Of a stretch of 64,000 bases of DNA, positions 41,201 to 56,200 are shown one piece after another. Both the position numbers and the translations under genes were made by a program. The stretch lies in the NCBI GenBank assembly GCA_943735955.1, contig OX030955.1:4589835-4653834 (forward strand). Reading direction: 5' to 3'. Each line of letters opens with the position of its first letter. The stretch's first letter is position 1. Under the pieces are notes generated by a model, which searched no databases, was not told the DNA's origin, and saw nothing but the letters and a program-made list of their open reading frames with translations. This stretch comes from Piscicola geometra (Eukaryota > Annelida > Clitellata > Hirudinida > Piscicolidae).

Positions 41201-44200
41201 GGAAACTACTGCGACACAGAAACCTTCAAGGCAGAGTGCCAGGAGGGATGGGTGGTCTTGATGACGGGGGCCACTTACGGGCGAATGAAGAGCGGTCACT
41301 GTGTCGGGTTCAGTCTCGGCTTCATTGGTTGCCAAGCAGACGTTTTGAGGGAAGCAGACAGACGGTGTTCAGGCAAAAAGTCCTGCGAGATTCGGATTCC
41401 TGACGCTGAATTTGAAGGCACCAAGGCGTGCAATAAAGAGCTGAAAACATACCTAGAAGCCTCTTACCTTTGCATAAAAGGTTTTATGCTTTTATTAGTG
41501 TTTTTAGAATGTCGAAGTTAAATAGCCCAACAATTTATCCAATTTAGTTAAAATTTTTGCAAAACAATTAGCTATATAAAAACTAAGTTTTTGCGAGATT
41601 AATCTAACATATTTCGCATAGACTTTTTAAATCTAGTTCATTACCCCAAAATCGAACCAGATCTTTAATTGCTAGGAGATTATCGTTACTTACTTCATCG
41701 GTACTATTATTAAGCTACCATTCATTAATTTTTTAAAAACTTCTTTTCAATCTTAAGTCACAAAATGTTAATATTTAAAAACACACACCAGTCGAGCAGA
41801 CCACCAGCGAGCAATGCATGCTCTCCAATGACCTCCATGTTTCCAGCTCTTCGGGCTTCTTGGCATCCATCGTCACCGCTAACACCCCTTCTTGCCACGC
41901 TTCGACACATGCCTGGATCATCAGTGGTCTCCCGAGCCAACGAGTTAACTTAACCCTTTATGACTTTGCTGTCGTTAAAACCTTCTCGACACTCGATAAT
42001 GATGAGATATCGAGGTCTTACAGAGTTGACAGAGTCGATATTTTAAAAAGTAACCAACAAAAGCACAAAAATAGCATCAATAGGCTTCATGATGAACCTG
42101 CTAAAACCCAAAATCTGCCAATTCATAATTACAGTTCGCTCCCAAACGATGAAACTAATATCTATAATTTCAATCATTTCGAAATTAATAAAAAAGATAA
42201 TAGTAAACATGAAGCTTTTATTTACAACAACAACAAAAATAACAATAAGCAAGGTAATAATGATCACAGTTACCAACACAGCATTTTTTATAAAAACCAA
42301 CACAATTCTCTTTACAACAAGCCCGAACACAACGTTTTCAGTAGAGGTCACCTTGCAAACAGGCAAGAAATGAGCAGGTTTGCATTATAGAAAACTAATA
42401 TTTTTCATATCTCACAGAAGCCATTTATATGCAAAATTAAATTTATCCTGCAAATAATGCCGGTAAAAAATTATAAATAGAAAAAATATATGAAAAAAGA
42501 TTTTGGAAGTGGGGAAAAGGAAGACGTATGAAATAAAAAAAGGTTAAAGAACTACTGGAAAAATCTTAACCTCAAAAATAAGTAGATGTAATCAAAAGTA
42601 TAAGCATAAAAACAATCCAAATTCTAAGTGATAACGTATAGAAAGAAGCTAATAATTTTTTTTAATTAACGGAAGAATTTGGATTTATAATTTTGAAAAC
42701 TTGTGGAAGATATTAATTTTAAACAAATATTATTAAATCAGAAAAAAATATAATTCATAAAACCCGTTTCTATTGAAACAGCTGCTGATTCAACAAAAAA
42801 ATATTTAAAAAAAAGGATTGTTACGTTTGTGAAGTTGTTCTGTTGAATCTTAAACGAATTCATTTTGCAGCTGTTTACTTTTCAATAGACCGTATTGAAA
42901 TGTCTGGAAAAACGTATAAAGAGCTTTTTAATAGAAGTTTTTTTAATTTTTCCAAAGTTGTAACTTAGAAGATTCAATTAATCTACCAAAGAATAAATTA
43001 GGATCTTCAAATTCAATAAAAATATTTTTAATACATGAAATTCATTAAAAATTCACAAAAAAAGAATCTGAAATATGCTTTCAATTATTTTTGAAAAGAA
43101 AAGAAAAAATTGATAATGTTATTTCATGCCCTTTTACTCAAAACCACCAGCATTTTACTGTAATTGACATTTAGAAGAGTCTTTAAATAAATAATTTTAA
43201 TTTTGGTCTTTTATTTAATTTAAAGCCCTCAAACAACGATAGTAATGAGCATTAAAGCCAAAATAAGAATTACCATTCATCAATGGTGGTCTCGGTAACA
43301 CAACCATTATGAAAGGATAGGATTCATCACTAACAGACTCTTCGCATATACCATCATACATATCATAATCTTTTTCAATCAATCTTTTTCACAACGATTT
43401 TTATTATGTGTAACTGCTTCGTGCCATTGTAGATTTTTGGAAAGATTTTATAGCAATTTTATTGCCAATATATGTTACAGTCAAAAAGAGTTTATAGGTA
43501 CTTGAATGAAAACAATTAACACATTTATTATATATTCTTCAACACCAGTTAAAATTATTGAAAGATTTTTTAGCTTTTAAACTTTTTTCAAAGTGAAAAA
43601 TATTGCAAATTAATATTTAACAATTTTTTGAATTGTAAAAAATATATATTCATTTTTATTTATTCTGTAAAAAACTCTAAAATAACATAAAATAGGCTTA
43701 ATAAATGAATAAAGATAAGATTGCTCTAATTCAGTCAAACTTTGAAACAAGTAGACGCATTTATCAGCCTTTATGGTCGTATTCACTTTGTCACTATATG
43801 TATTGACTAAGTGAATCAGAAAATACATTAAGAGCTGGTTTTTCACCTGAATACCCGTTTTACTGAAACATATATAGGTTTAAATTTTGACTCATCTGTT
43901 TTATTGCGCTTTTAATTAATTATTAAATTTATTATTTTATTATTTTTCGATTAATATTGTCTAAAATTACCATTGACTTGTGATGCCATCTTACCAAGTT
44001 CTCCGTTTTCATCTGCATATTCTTTATCTCATTCTTTGGTGCATGTTCATTTTTATTGAAACTATTTTCATATTTAGAAAGTTTGAATTCATAAAATTCA
44101 AAGTTATTTAAGTGAAAAGTTGATTTATTTGAAGTTGTTTTTTTTAACAATATTTCGAATGCTTTTGTTAGTACTATTTTTTTTCATTTTGTTTTTTTAA

Positions 44201-47200
44201 GCATTTTTATATTAAATATTTCCGTTTGCAAAATCATTGCTCTAAGTGTTACTAGGCGAACGTTTTATTCTTTTTATAATGTGGTGAAAAATCAACCTAA
44301 ATTGATTTAAACACTTATTTTAATTCTAAACTAATTTAAAATTCTTTACGCACCAGGTTTACGTGCGTGAAGTATGGCAGTATTGAAGATGGTCTTTTGA
44401 GCACGGATATTTGTGGCTCCCACCAAAGAGTGAAACATCTCTACTACTCTAAGGGTCACGTCGTGAGGGTATGGATGACTGCAGGCACGGCTCCCACAGA
44501 TCTCAAAAGATTCGTCATCGGATTTGAAGGTTTGGTGCTTATCATTTTTTTCTTTTAAATTAGGGAACGAAGTTTGTTAGTACATATTTTTTGTTCAAAG
44601 TGATTCTGACTTCTGAACTGCTTTTGTTAATAGATGAATAGTTTATGGTAGTCAAAGATTGCAATCTTTAGGTTGTTTATTGATAATGACAATAGCAGGT
44701 GGAGCTTATTGTACTTTGTATCTCTATGTCGGTGCCTCATGTGTGTGAACTCAAATTTACTCGTTAGATTGCTCTGTTCCTTTGGTGTTGCTTTAGTAAG
44801 TGGCTAGGAAATTTAAGATCAAAGCTTATAATGTAAAAAAATTGAAAGATCAAATTTTAACGATGTATAGACTTATTGGCGTTCGAGCTGTAAGTGCATT
44901 GACTGAAGGGTTGTGACGCTAGTATCACAATTGATTTTATATGCATTCAATGATTGATCGAGGAGGGTTGAATGTCGGAATAGATTGCATGCCAGTGAGA
45001 TTGATCGATGAAACAAGTCGCCGGGATCGTGAACTTCTTTTAAATACTTTTTTTAAATTATATGGGTTTTTTTGGCAGAAAAAACTAAAAATCTGTTTTT
45101 CTTACAGTCTTCACATTTGTTAATATATTTTTTCATAAATTCTTAATTATATATGCGGGGCAATTAATTCGTAACGATGATTTGATGACTCCGATTTAGA
45201 CTCAAAGTCAAGGTGAAAGATGAAGTTATTGTAAATAAAATTTTATAAAAATTATTTAATAAAGTTTTCTTAAACAATCATAAAAAATGCGCAAGAACTT
45301 ACAAATTCTTTTGAAAGAAACAAACTCTCTTTTAGACATAACGCGTCATAATTTTTCAAATGAAACTTATATATAGCTAGCACTGAACTAAGTATTTTAT
45401 GAATTTAGAGTATTTGGTCAATTTCTTCAAATTATGAGCATAAGACCGTATTATTAGTAACAAACACTTGAGGCTTGCGTGGTTCTGAGAAGGCGAGTGA
45501 AACTTCTAAGGTTTTTTGTCTGTCTTTTACAAAGTATATATTTTAAAAAAATATATATTTATCATCAAAATTTTCTTTAATAGATATTTTAATTTTTTAA
45601 AATTCAATGTTTCTTCAAAGACTCTCAACAAAACACAATCTGTTCAAGATATTTTATTTTTGTCTTCTAAAGAAATTGAGATTTGTGATATTTTACATAA
45701 AAATACTTACAAATTTGTCATCAATTTTGAGCCAAGCTTTCAAAAATTTCACTATTGTGGCTGCTTCTTTATGCGCCACCCTGTATGGTAATGAAAAACC
45801 AATGGGATGATTATCGATTAGAAGTAATGTCTTGAAAAGAATGCGAAAAGTCACTTTACTTTTAATTTAATGAGTTCGAACTTGTTAGAAGTTTATGTAA
45901 GAAATTTTCAACCATTAGAAGGCTTGAAAAACGAGTTTATGAAAAGTTCGTCATGAAATATAAAATGAACCTACTAAGATTTATGATCGGCGAGGTAATG
46001 AGGGATATTAATATCGGTGAGAGATAACGGTATCGAGACATAATTTAATGATAAATCTAAAAGTTTCTTGAAAAAGTAATTGAGTTTTTAAACAAAAACT
46101 GAAAATGGCTTTTTCAAAAATATTCTGGCAAAAAGAATATTCATTGAAAAGTTATATAAAATAAAAAGTTTCATTTCTTTTTGGTTACTTGTTGATGTGT
46201 CAACGCATCTACTCTCAAAAACACTTCCATTTAATTAATTACTCCTCAGAGAGACTGTTCTCACACTTCTATTCAATAAATTGTATTTTATTCATTGTGT
46301 TTTTATTGGTTTAAAATACATAATAAATTCAGTTTTTTAATTCACTTGAGTACAATTTGTATTTTTAAAAATGTTATATAGTTTAACAGATAGTTTTATT
46401 TCATTTACTTAAAACTTGTATACAGTTTTTGGAAATGAAAATACTTTTTTGATTAAAACCCATCAGTTAGCAAAATTGATTTTGAAAGCTTTTATATTGA
46501 AATACATTTTCAAGAATTTAACAGAATTAGATTTTTTTAGAAACAGAAAATTAGAATCTATAAACTTCAAAAAATTTAATGAACACAACTTGTTATACAG
46601 ATTTTCTTGCTCATATAAATCACGTCTTACTAAACTCTAAAAAACGTGAAGTAAAAATCGATTTGAGAGGATTCTAACAAATGAATTATAAAAATTTTTC
46701 CAACACGATTGTGACCAGAAACCTTCAATTTCAAATAAAGCATTCATCTTCGTTTCCTTCGTTTTTCAATTTTATTTTTCATCTTTTTATTTCTAAAATC
46801 TTTTTTACTGCCAAATTTCAATTCTTTGATGAACACAAAAGCTCGATTTAAACTAATATTTTTTCATTTTATGATATCTTCAAAGTTTTCTAAGAAATAG
46901 TTTTGATTTGTTAACTTTTGTTACTTAAAAATATTAGTTGTTACCTAGAATTATTTCACTTCAATAGAAAATAAAAAAACAAATAACGTAAAATATGTTT
47001 TTTTTCACCCTTGAATGTTTTTTTATACTTATTATTGCCGATAACCTCTTTTGTTTATAGCCGTTTTTGTCAGAGTGTTTTCTTTTCCTGTTTATATAAC
47101 ATCTATATGCAAATACATATGTGTTCAGCTTCGTTATTTATTTTTACAAAATATTTTTTGACCAAATTTTAGACTTTATATAGCATAGTCGATTTTTAAT

Positions 47201-50200
47201 CTTAAATATTTTATCAACACAACATTCTTTATGCAGACCACACAAAATTGACACTTTAATTTCATTTGAAATCTTGAAAAAGATTTACTTCACTTCTATT
47301 TTCTCTTTTCTCAATTGTTAAAAAAAGGTTTTTGAGTCAGAATACTTTCCATCCTGTTATATATTTTTTTTCCATTTTTTATTCCTTAAATGATTCAAAA
47401 GGTTTTTGTACTTACAAAAATAATATTTAACTAGTAAAGGGCTATTTATTATTTTTATTTTATTCTTTCTAACATACTTTTTTTATTCATTTCATTTTTC
47501 AGTTTTATATGTTAAAAATGATTTTTCTATTGGAATTTGTTTCTTCGATTCCATTAATTTATGCCTGATCCCACCTAATCTGAAACAAACTTATATATCA
47601 GTACTTCTATGCAGAATAATTTATTCCTTAATGAAGATTTATTCGTTTAAGAAAAAAAAATATTTGTAAATAACTTTAACTTACAATATAAATTCTTTAC
47701 AAGTGTTGGGCTGCTTGGATCCTATCGAACACCCCGAAAATGCGTTTTTTCAGAGAGAACCTTCTTCATCAAATTCTTTTTCATCATTTTTACCATTAAC
47801 GTCATCGCCTCCACCAACTTCTTCCAAGTTTCTTGAATCTCCAGATTTTCTAGAACTTCCAAACCTCATTCCACTTTCGGAAGACTATGGAGAATTTAGA
47901 AATAGTAGTGAAAATGGCACCAGCACTCATAGTCTCAACTCTACTAACCAAAAAAGTACTCAAATTAACAATGATAAATCTGAAAGTCATACAATCAGCA
48001 ACCTGAACAGTGAAAAAATATTTTCTAAAACTAAAAACTCTTCCTCCAACCGCATTAACAACAATCCACACGTAGTCAACAGATATTCCTTCGACATAGA
48101 GTCCCTCTTGCAGTTTCAAACGCACTTCCACGTCATTAAGGACCATGCCATTGGTGTGTGGGGCTGCCACAACGACCTTGCCAGACGCGCTGAAGTCTTC
48201 TGCGTCAAGGAAACTTCTCGATGGACTCAGCTCAACTTTAGTTGCAATTCAGGCCAGGGTTCGTGAGTAAACTTATTTTAGTTTCTATTGTATAAAAATA
48301 TTAGTAACATCTGTTGTTTTTAAAGTTTAAAGAAATGTGAATATACATTTTGTGCCAAATAGAATTAAAGTTTATCGGGGTAAAATTAATTAACTATAAT
48401 ATTATATTAGGAAGTCTCTTAGTTTTTCAATAATATCATTGCGCTGTAGTCTGCTGTTTTCATTTGAAAAACATGTGTTTATTCCTAATTTTAATTGCTG
48501 GAGAAATCTTTTCAGTTCTGCTTGAACTAGAATTCAATTCAACCTTATAAAATAATAGTATGATGCTTTCGGTTTGTATTTAGACACATCAGTATCAAAC
48601 ACGGGCCTTAAAATGGTTCGTGCATCTTGCTGTCCAATAAAAAGTGATGCTCCACTATATAACTTGCTGCTTGATACATTATCATCAAATGCTGCTTTTA
48701 ACTACTTCAGGCTTGATGTAACTAATTTTTTCCCAAAAAAATTTAAATAGTGTTTAAGAAATGACTGAGTTTGTTATACTAAAGCAATTGTCAAATCTTT
48801 GAAACTTAACAATGAAAGTGCTGGAGCTCATTTAATGTTTTACGTTTATTCAATCCATCACGAAAATGGATTAAAAAATGCAGAAAGTGACACGAGTTAA
48901 CGAAGACGATAGAAACTGCGTTACAGATTGCCACTTTAATATCCTCATAACATCTGCCACTTTTAGTGTTATTCACATTATATCAATGTTTTGTTACATT
49001 TTTTCACTCGCTTACTCAAGCTATGATCATTCGAGATTGTATTATAAATATAGTTATAAAACTTTATACAATTTTAATAAACTAGTTGTTAAAATTGTTA
49101 CGTCAAATGCTTAAATATTAGAATTTTATCTTCATTGAGCTCTCTTAATATTATTCAAAACATCTAAGATTTTGCACAAATGTTTTCTTACTCCATAAAA
49201 ACATATTGAAAACAGTACAACTTTGAGATCAACAAATTTTTGTTTACATTTTTAATCTACATATTTAAAATGGAACATGAAGTCAAGAATGCTGGAGAAT
49301 TATATTTTTATATAGTCGAAATAGGATGCGGTATTTGATTTATGAAGGTATCATACAACTAACAAGATTATTCTGATTGATTTGACAGCCTTTTATTATT
49401 TATTGGTTTATTAACATAAAATAAATAAGAAGAAAATGTTATGGAATATATTTAGAATTATTATGATATGTATTAAAAAATTAATTTCCTATTTAAATAT
49501 TTTAATCGTTTCATTTTTAGATTACTCATTTATATGTTATAATCGATTAATTTAAAACTCAAAGATTTAAATAATTGATTACTTTTTTTTCATAATTTAT
49601 AAATAAAAGTAAAAGTCAAAGTTTGCTGATTAAATATTTTTTAATACTCCCTAATTTTAATCAAAATATAAATCTATTCTAATTATCTATGAAATGTTTT
49701 ATCGAATTTCAATTGAATGATTTGTATCTAAATAATTTTGTTTTTATTGTTTTAATTAGAGCGAAACTTATGACAATGTAAATCCAGTTTTAAACTTTAA
49801 AAAATATAGTATTTATATTTATTTCATCGTTTTTACAGGTATAGCCGTTCCCACAGAAAGTTCAGAAACGAATCTTTTGTTCAAAGAAGGTGATGACAAC
49901 AGAGCACTTAACCGCCTGTTTTCCAAGAAATATTGGTCTAAAAATAAAAGTAAGTTTTTATTAAAATAAAAAAAATAATTGAAACTGACTCACAAATATG
50001 AATTCATATGAAGTCAATTAACAATAAAGTTGTATTTTTAAAAGTGCTTATAAATGAAAAGTTGTAAAATTAATTTAAAATATTTTTTAAAAACTTTCTT
50101 TTATTCAAGTTTTTTTATTCAAGACTTGATGATCAAGAAATTATGTAATTCATGAATTCAAGTAATAGGATAGATAAAAAGATTTTTTTTCCATAATTTT

Positions 50201-53200
50201 TTTACAATTATTGTTTATTCACAGTAAAGAATGTTTTTTTAGTCAAATACATATCACATCATCCTTTTTACCAAGAATCTTCATTTGAATTCCATCCGAC
50301 TTTTATCCGTGTTTTTTTATTTAAAATATTTAAACATATTTTTATTTGGTTATAAATTATTAAATTGATTAAAATTTGTTTGAAAAAGATATATTTAGGT
50401 TTTAAATTTTCCAAATTCATCAAAAATATTTAAACTAAATTTATTTTCATAACGAGTCAATTTTTTTGCTTTTGAAAGTAATAGTAAGATATTATGACAA
50501 CTTAATAGTTTAAAAATCATTTTAATCTTAAAAATAAATATGATATAAAAATTTGTTGGTTTTCCTTGACCTTTCCTGGATCTTTTAACATTTTAGGCTT
50601 CAGAACGAACTGAACCGTGTTAGAAATTGTAACATAAATTTATTTAAAAATTCAAAGAATAAAAAAGGAGTTGAAGTTTCCACAGCACGGTTGATGTATT
50701 TGTAAAAGTGCATCCGACATGATTCAGAAAACTAGATATTAATGTTATACAACTTCTTCAATTCATTAAACCTAATACAACCATGGAAACTTGGTTCCTC
50801 AATAACTACCTCCAGTTAAACACTACAAAATCGGGATTAATAAAATAAGACACCACTTTTCAACTAAATAGTTTGAATACCATATCATCTGTCGACATCA
50901 ACTCAAATAACATTCTCAAAATACTGGGAGTCATCCTCGAAAGCAAGCTCACTTTCAAAACCACATCACATCTATCATCCAATTATCACACTATTATCTC
51001 AAAGCAATCAAACACATACGACCGTTTCTTACTATTGACCTCTCAGCCTCACTTTCCCGATGTCTAATACTGAGCAGAATTGACTATTTTAACTCGCTAT
51101 TATACAATGTCATATATCAAGAAAAAAATCGTCTACAGTCAATTTTAAACAAGGCTGCTAGAATCACACTCAATTGAAATTACCCTGTTCAGTCATCAAA
51201 TGATAATCTTATAAAACTTCAATGGCTTCCTATAGATTTTCGAATATCCTTCAAAATAGCCATCACTACATTCAAAATTCTGCAAACTTCAATACCTTCA
51301 TATCTCAGCAAACTCATAACCAACAAAACATCAAACAAACAACTGCGTTCATCTTCATCTCTTCTTTTCAACCAAAATCCACTAAAAACAACATCTCAAA
51401 AAGAGCATTCCGTCACGCAGCTCCAACAACTTGGAATGCCCTTTTACCTGCACTTCGCAACTTCAACAAATATTCGGCTTTCGAAGCCAAACTGAAAACT
51501 CATTATTTTTACTTAGCTCATAATAATTACTCCATGCTACTCTTTGCTTTCCTTTTTATGACATTACAATTATAATAATTTTTATTTTTTTAATGCATTA
51601 CGATCTAGTGAGAGCTGCGTGCCCGGGCGCTATACAAAAACGAAAATTAAAATTATTATTATTAATAATTTTTATAATATTATTCACTGTTATTATCATC
51701 TTACTAAACTTTTTAAAATGAAGTTTAAAGATGATTTTGAAGTAATATCTTATCTTCGATAAAGGCTCAATAAGGAAGTAAATTCTTTTAGGAGAGGAAG
51801 GCATGAATAAAAAGAAAGCAATTCTCTGTGTGCGAGATTGATTATGGCCGTTATTTTCGGTTTAATGGACAATAAACTTGAATGCAAGATATTTACCCAA
51901 AGATTATTTTTATGGTTTTTAGTTTTCCATTCTATTCTGATGATCAAATAATGATTAGTTATTGGTTGCTCGGACAAAACATAAAGTTAAAATAAATTCA
52001 TTTATTTACTACCATTTTTTTTGAAAAAAGCAAAAACAAATTGTTTTAATTAAAGTTAATTGAAATATAAATTTTATATTTGCCAACTGCAAGTAAGGTT
52101 AGACTGAATCGGTTATGGTTAAGTGATTCTATCAGCTTCTCAGTTAGATACAGTCTTACAAGTCTTTTGTACTCAGCATCCTACTTTACGGACGCAAAAA
52201 CTGGAAGACTCAAACTTTTGTAAATGAAGTCATGTAAAAAATTATCTGACATTTTTTATTTGAAACAAAAAACCGAAAATACCTTCATGAGATTATAATA
52301 GCATTTTTTTCCAACTTTCAAGTTTTGAAATATGATTTTATTTGGTTACATCACCAGGCACTTATCACTGTCCAAAACAGTTTCACAAGCCACACTAGAA
52401 GGAAAATATCATAGAAAATTTTCAAGAAAAAGCTGGATGGAAAACGTGAAAAAGTGGACGTTCCTTCCCTTGAACAGTCCTTTCAACGCTGCTACAAACA
52501 GGCCAAATGGCAGATTTTTGCTGCGCTATTTTCTTAATCTAAAACTATAAATATTTTTCAAATGAATACTTAAATGCATTTTAATTAGTTTTATACTTAA
52601 CATTAATCTAAATTCACCAAGATTTGATTTATTTCTTTCTAAAGAACATTTAAAAAAATGGAAAAATTAATTAAATGCTTCAATGGAGGGTAAATTTATT
52701 TGAAAAATAATTAAAAAAAGTTTCATTAAAATTGTGAAATTTTTTTGAAAACAATGAACATTCTGTTCATTAAAAATTTGATTTAATTAAAAAGTTTATT
52801 GTCATAATTTAGTTACAATTACAACGACGAATATTATTAACGTGGCGTAAAAATATAAGTTAACAAAACAATTAGACTTGTTAACAAATTTTGTAAAATA
52901 GTTAGCAAGAAAATCATAATAATAATAAAATATTCCATGTTTGCTTAAGCTAAAATGGTATTCAAAATTAACATCTTTCAAGCTGCTCGCATTTATATTT
53001 TGTTCTGTGGCTTCAAATCATGAATACTCACGGCAGATTTGTCGAAGCAACTTGATTTTTTTGCTAGTAATTTCTTTTGAATGATGCTTGTAATCCAACA
53101 GTTCAGGGACAAAATTTGCAACAAGGTTTCATACACAAAGTTGGACAGAAACCCATTCACTGGTTCATTGAATTCTTTGCACTTGAAGTTGAACCTGTTT

Positions 53201-56200
53201 TTCGTTATTTATTTTACGATTTTTTTTGATATATTGATTCAAGTAAACCAAGTCGAACAATTAAAGTCTGTGGAGAACTTTTTTATAACACGGAAAAAAA
53301 CAATATAACTTTCAGCTGCGCCCGCTCGATGATGATGATGATGATGATGAAAACAATATAATTTTTTTTATTTCTTACATCCAAATTTGGATTCAAAGAC
53401 CAGAGGTTTAAAACCCGTGAACTCAATAAACTAAGCCAGAATTCTATCTCATAAGAAGGCTGTTTTTAAAGTTTATTGATGATATCATAGTAAAAGACCT
53501 TGTTTCTTGTAGGCCGAAAATCTTCTGCACTATGAAGTTCACATTTTATTTTTTCTTCAAAATACTGTTTTTGAATTAAATTCAAGTTTATGTTGGATTG
53601 ATTTTTTACAAAATTATATATCAAACATCCCTTTTTCGAGGTGAAAAGCTATTATAATAAATCCAATTCAAGCGAAAGTTTCAATAAAGTGTGTTTTATA
53701 CTATTAAAAGTTTAATTTAATTTTTTTCACACTAAATTTTTTACTTATTCAACAATTCTCAATTTAAAAAAAAAATTTTTTTAAATTATTTTCACACCCT
53801 TGCGCAGAGGGCAAGCTCTATTAAGCAATAAGAATATTCGGAAATAGTGTCGGTTTTTTTCGCGTTTGTGACTTAATTTAAGAGAAGCGATTAAATTTTT
53901 AAACCCATGTTTATACACATCTCGATTTTTAGGTTATAGCATACATTTCGGTGGTATGTCAGATTTTATTCCTTTTTGTTAATAATGAGTATGAAAACAT
54001 ATTTCTCTGAAGTTTTTAATATTTATTAGATTTCACGTAAAATGTCTTTGTAGTAAATGTCAAAGATTTTAATTATATATTGGAAAACACTTGTGTTTTT
54101 GACTGGCAAGAAAACCGTTATTTTAGTGTAAAAGTGACAGAAATCAATCAATGTCTGAAGAACCCTTTCAGAAATGTGAAATGATAATGCGAATCACTCC
54201 AAGTTGGAAATAAAGCTAAAAAATTTCCATGAAAAAAGATTGAACATTGATTTTGTCATTCTTTTATAAAATTTATAAAATTTTATTTTTCAAATGCTAT
54301 TTGGAAGTATTTTTATCTTACGCAGTAGCATAAAAAAAGTGCAAAAATAAAATAAACTCATCAACTTAAATTAAATTACGTAACGTTTTATTCAATATTT
54401 GATGATATATTTAAAATGAGCAAGAAATGATTGAAAGTATATCTAACAATCTTCACAAAGTTGTGCGAATATTTTCTCATATAAACAAATTTTAATATTA
54501 GTTTTTTATTCGCAGATTTGAATGTATTATTTAGAAAGAGTTTTCTATTGAATTTTGAAACCATGAAAAGATTTGCAATTTTACTATTATTTTGGGGTCA
54601 CTGTTACCAAGTTAGAATTAAATGTTGATATAAAGAAGTAAATATAGATTTTTTATAACATTCATGAAAGATATCAGTTTTTTTATTTTTTCCAAACTAC
54701 TGAGTGCTTGAAAATGCTATTCAAAAAGAAAGTTAAGAAGAGATATAAGACAAATGATTCAAAATAAATGAAATTATGGTTCCATCAAACGAAACTTATT
54801 GTCAATTTAAAAAACGAAATTCTTCATTAAACATTAAACAAAAATATTTTACGCTTCAGCTGTTTTTATTAAATTTTATTGCTAAAGCATGGCGAAATGG
54901 AAGCCATGGAGGAGGAGGATGATGGTAACCTTTGAACGATGTTCATGGTGATGATGCTGTTTTTAGAGTGGTGATGGTGATGCCGTTTTTAGAGTGGTGA
55001 TGGTGAAAATGTTGGAGTGATGATCGTGGTAAAAATGTTAGAGTAGATGTTTGATCTGGGGATGAAGGTAAGGGTTTGATAAAGCTGTAGGTGGAAAAAT
55101 CATGCAAAAGAAGAAAAAACTAGAAGAGATAATAGTAGCGGAAAGATGAAAGTCTCTTCAAATAAGTTTAAACTTAATAACGGTTGACAAAATGGCATTT
55201 GCTCAAAGCTAAATTCAAAATAGAAGCTAAAATTCAATTTCAGTTTTTTTTAAATTTGAGAATACAAAATTTTTTAAAAAACCTTTTTTGACGCGTTTTT
55301 TGGCTTCTTTGAAAGTTTTAAAAATATATTGCATTAATCATAAATTATTTTTTTGAATCTATCAACCTGAACTGTGTGCGTGTGTTGTTGGGTACATATG
55401 CGTTCAAAACCGTTGTCTCTTTTGTTGATGTCATCAGCAAATGAAACTTTTTTTCCAAGTATTTTTAGGATTCCGTTCTGTTTGTTATCTGTTGAAACCT
55501 TCATGATCCAGTCTATGACCAGTTGAAATAGGAAAGCTAAGTGTAGACATCCCAGCCTTATTCACTTATTGTTTATAGAATAAATTTTCCTAAAAGTCAT
55601 AATTTCTTAGATAGCACAGAAAAATCCTAAAGTTCAATTGGTGATTTTAATTTTTATAAATCTTTAAAAAAATTTTTATAGTATTTTCAAGAGAATAAAA
55701 GGTAGAATGGTCAAAAAAGAAAAGCTCACTACATTCAAACAAGCTAGCAAACGAATTCCGCTTCGATTACTGTTGGCAATGAAGAATTTTACTTCCAAAG
55801 AAAAAACTTAGCAAAAATAATCTTCTCAAAAAACAAAGTTTTTTTGACTTTCAATTGTTCTTGCAAGGCTCTGAGACAGCTAAAAAAACTGGAACCGGGA
55901 CTTATCGAAAATCAATAACTTGTAAATTTAAAAATGATAAATCTGAATATAAATTGTAAAATTTTTATTTAAAAATTTACTTTCAAAACACCCATGAAAA
56001 CTACTAATTGAAAAACAATTTTTCTATTCTATCAGTATTCTTCATGGTGACCGGAGTGGGGGTTTTCAGTTTCACGATCTTGGTGGTTGCTCTGCTGGCT
56101 TACTACGCCTGCAAGTCGTTAGTACATTTATTTATGTTGCATTATTTTAGTTATATTTATTAAAATAGATAATCCATAATCTTTATAATTATGGATTTGG

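Noticed and set aside
42043..42366. Minus-strand ORF of 107 codons, Ile/Val rich
   Set aside because: Antisense shadow of the Asn-rich part of receptor exon 3.
47850..48170. Minus-strand ORF of 106 codons
   Set aside because: Antisense shadow of receptor exon 5; exon 5 has phase-compatible neighbours and conserved Cys/Trp positions.
53081..53308. 75-codon plus-strand ORF in intron 6
   Set aside because: No motif, no splice context, and it runs into the flank of a recent retroelement insertion.
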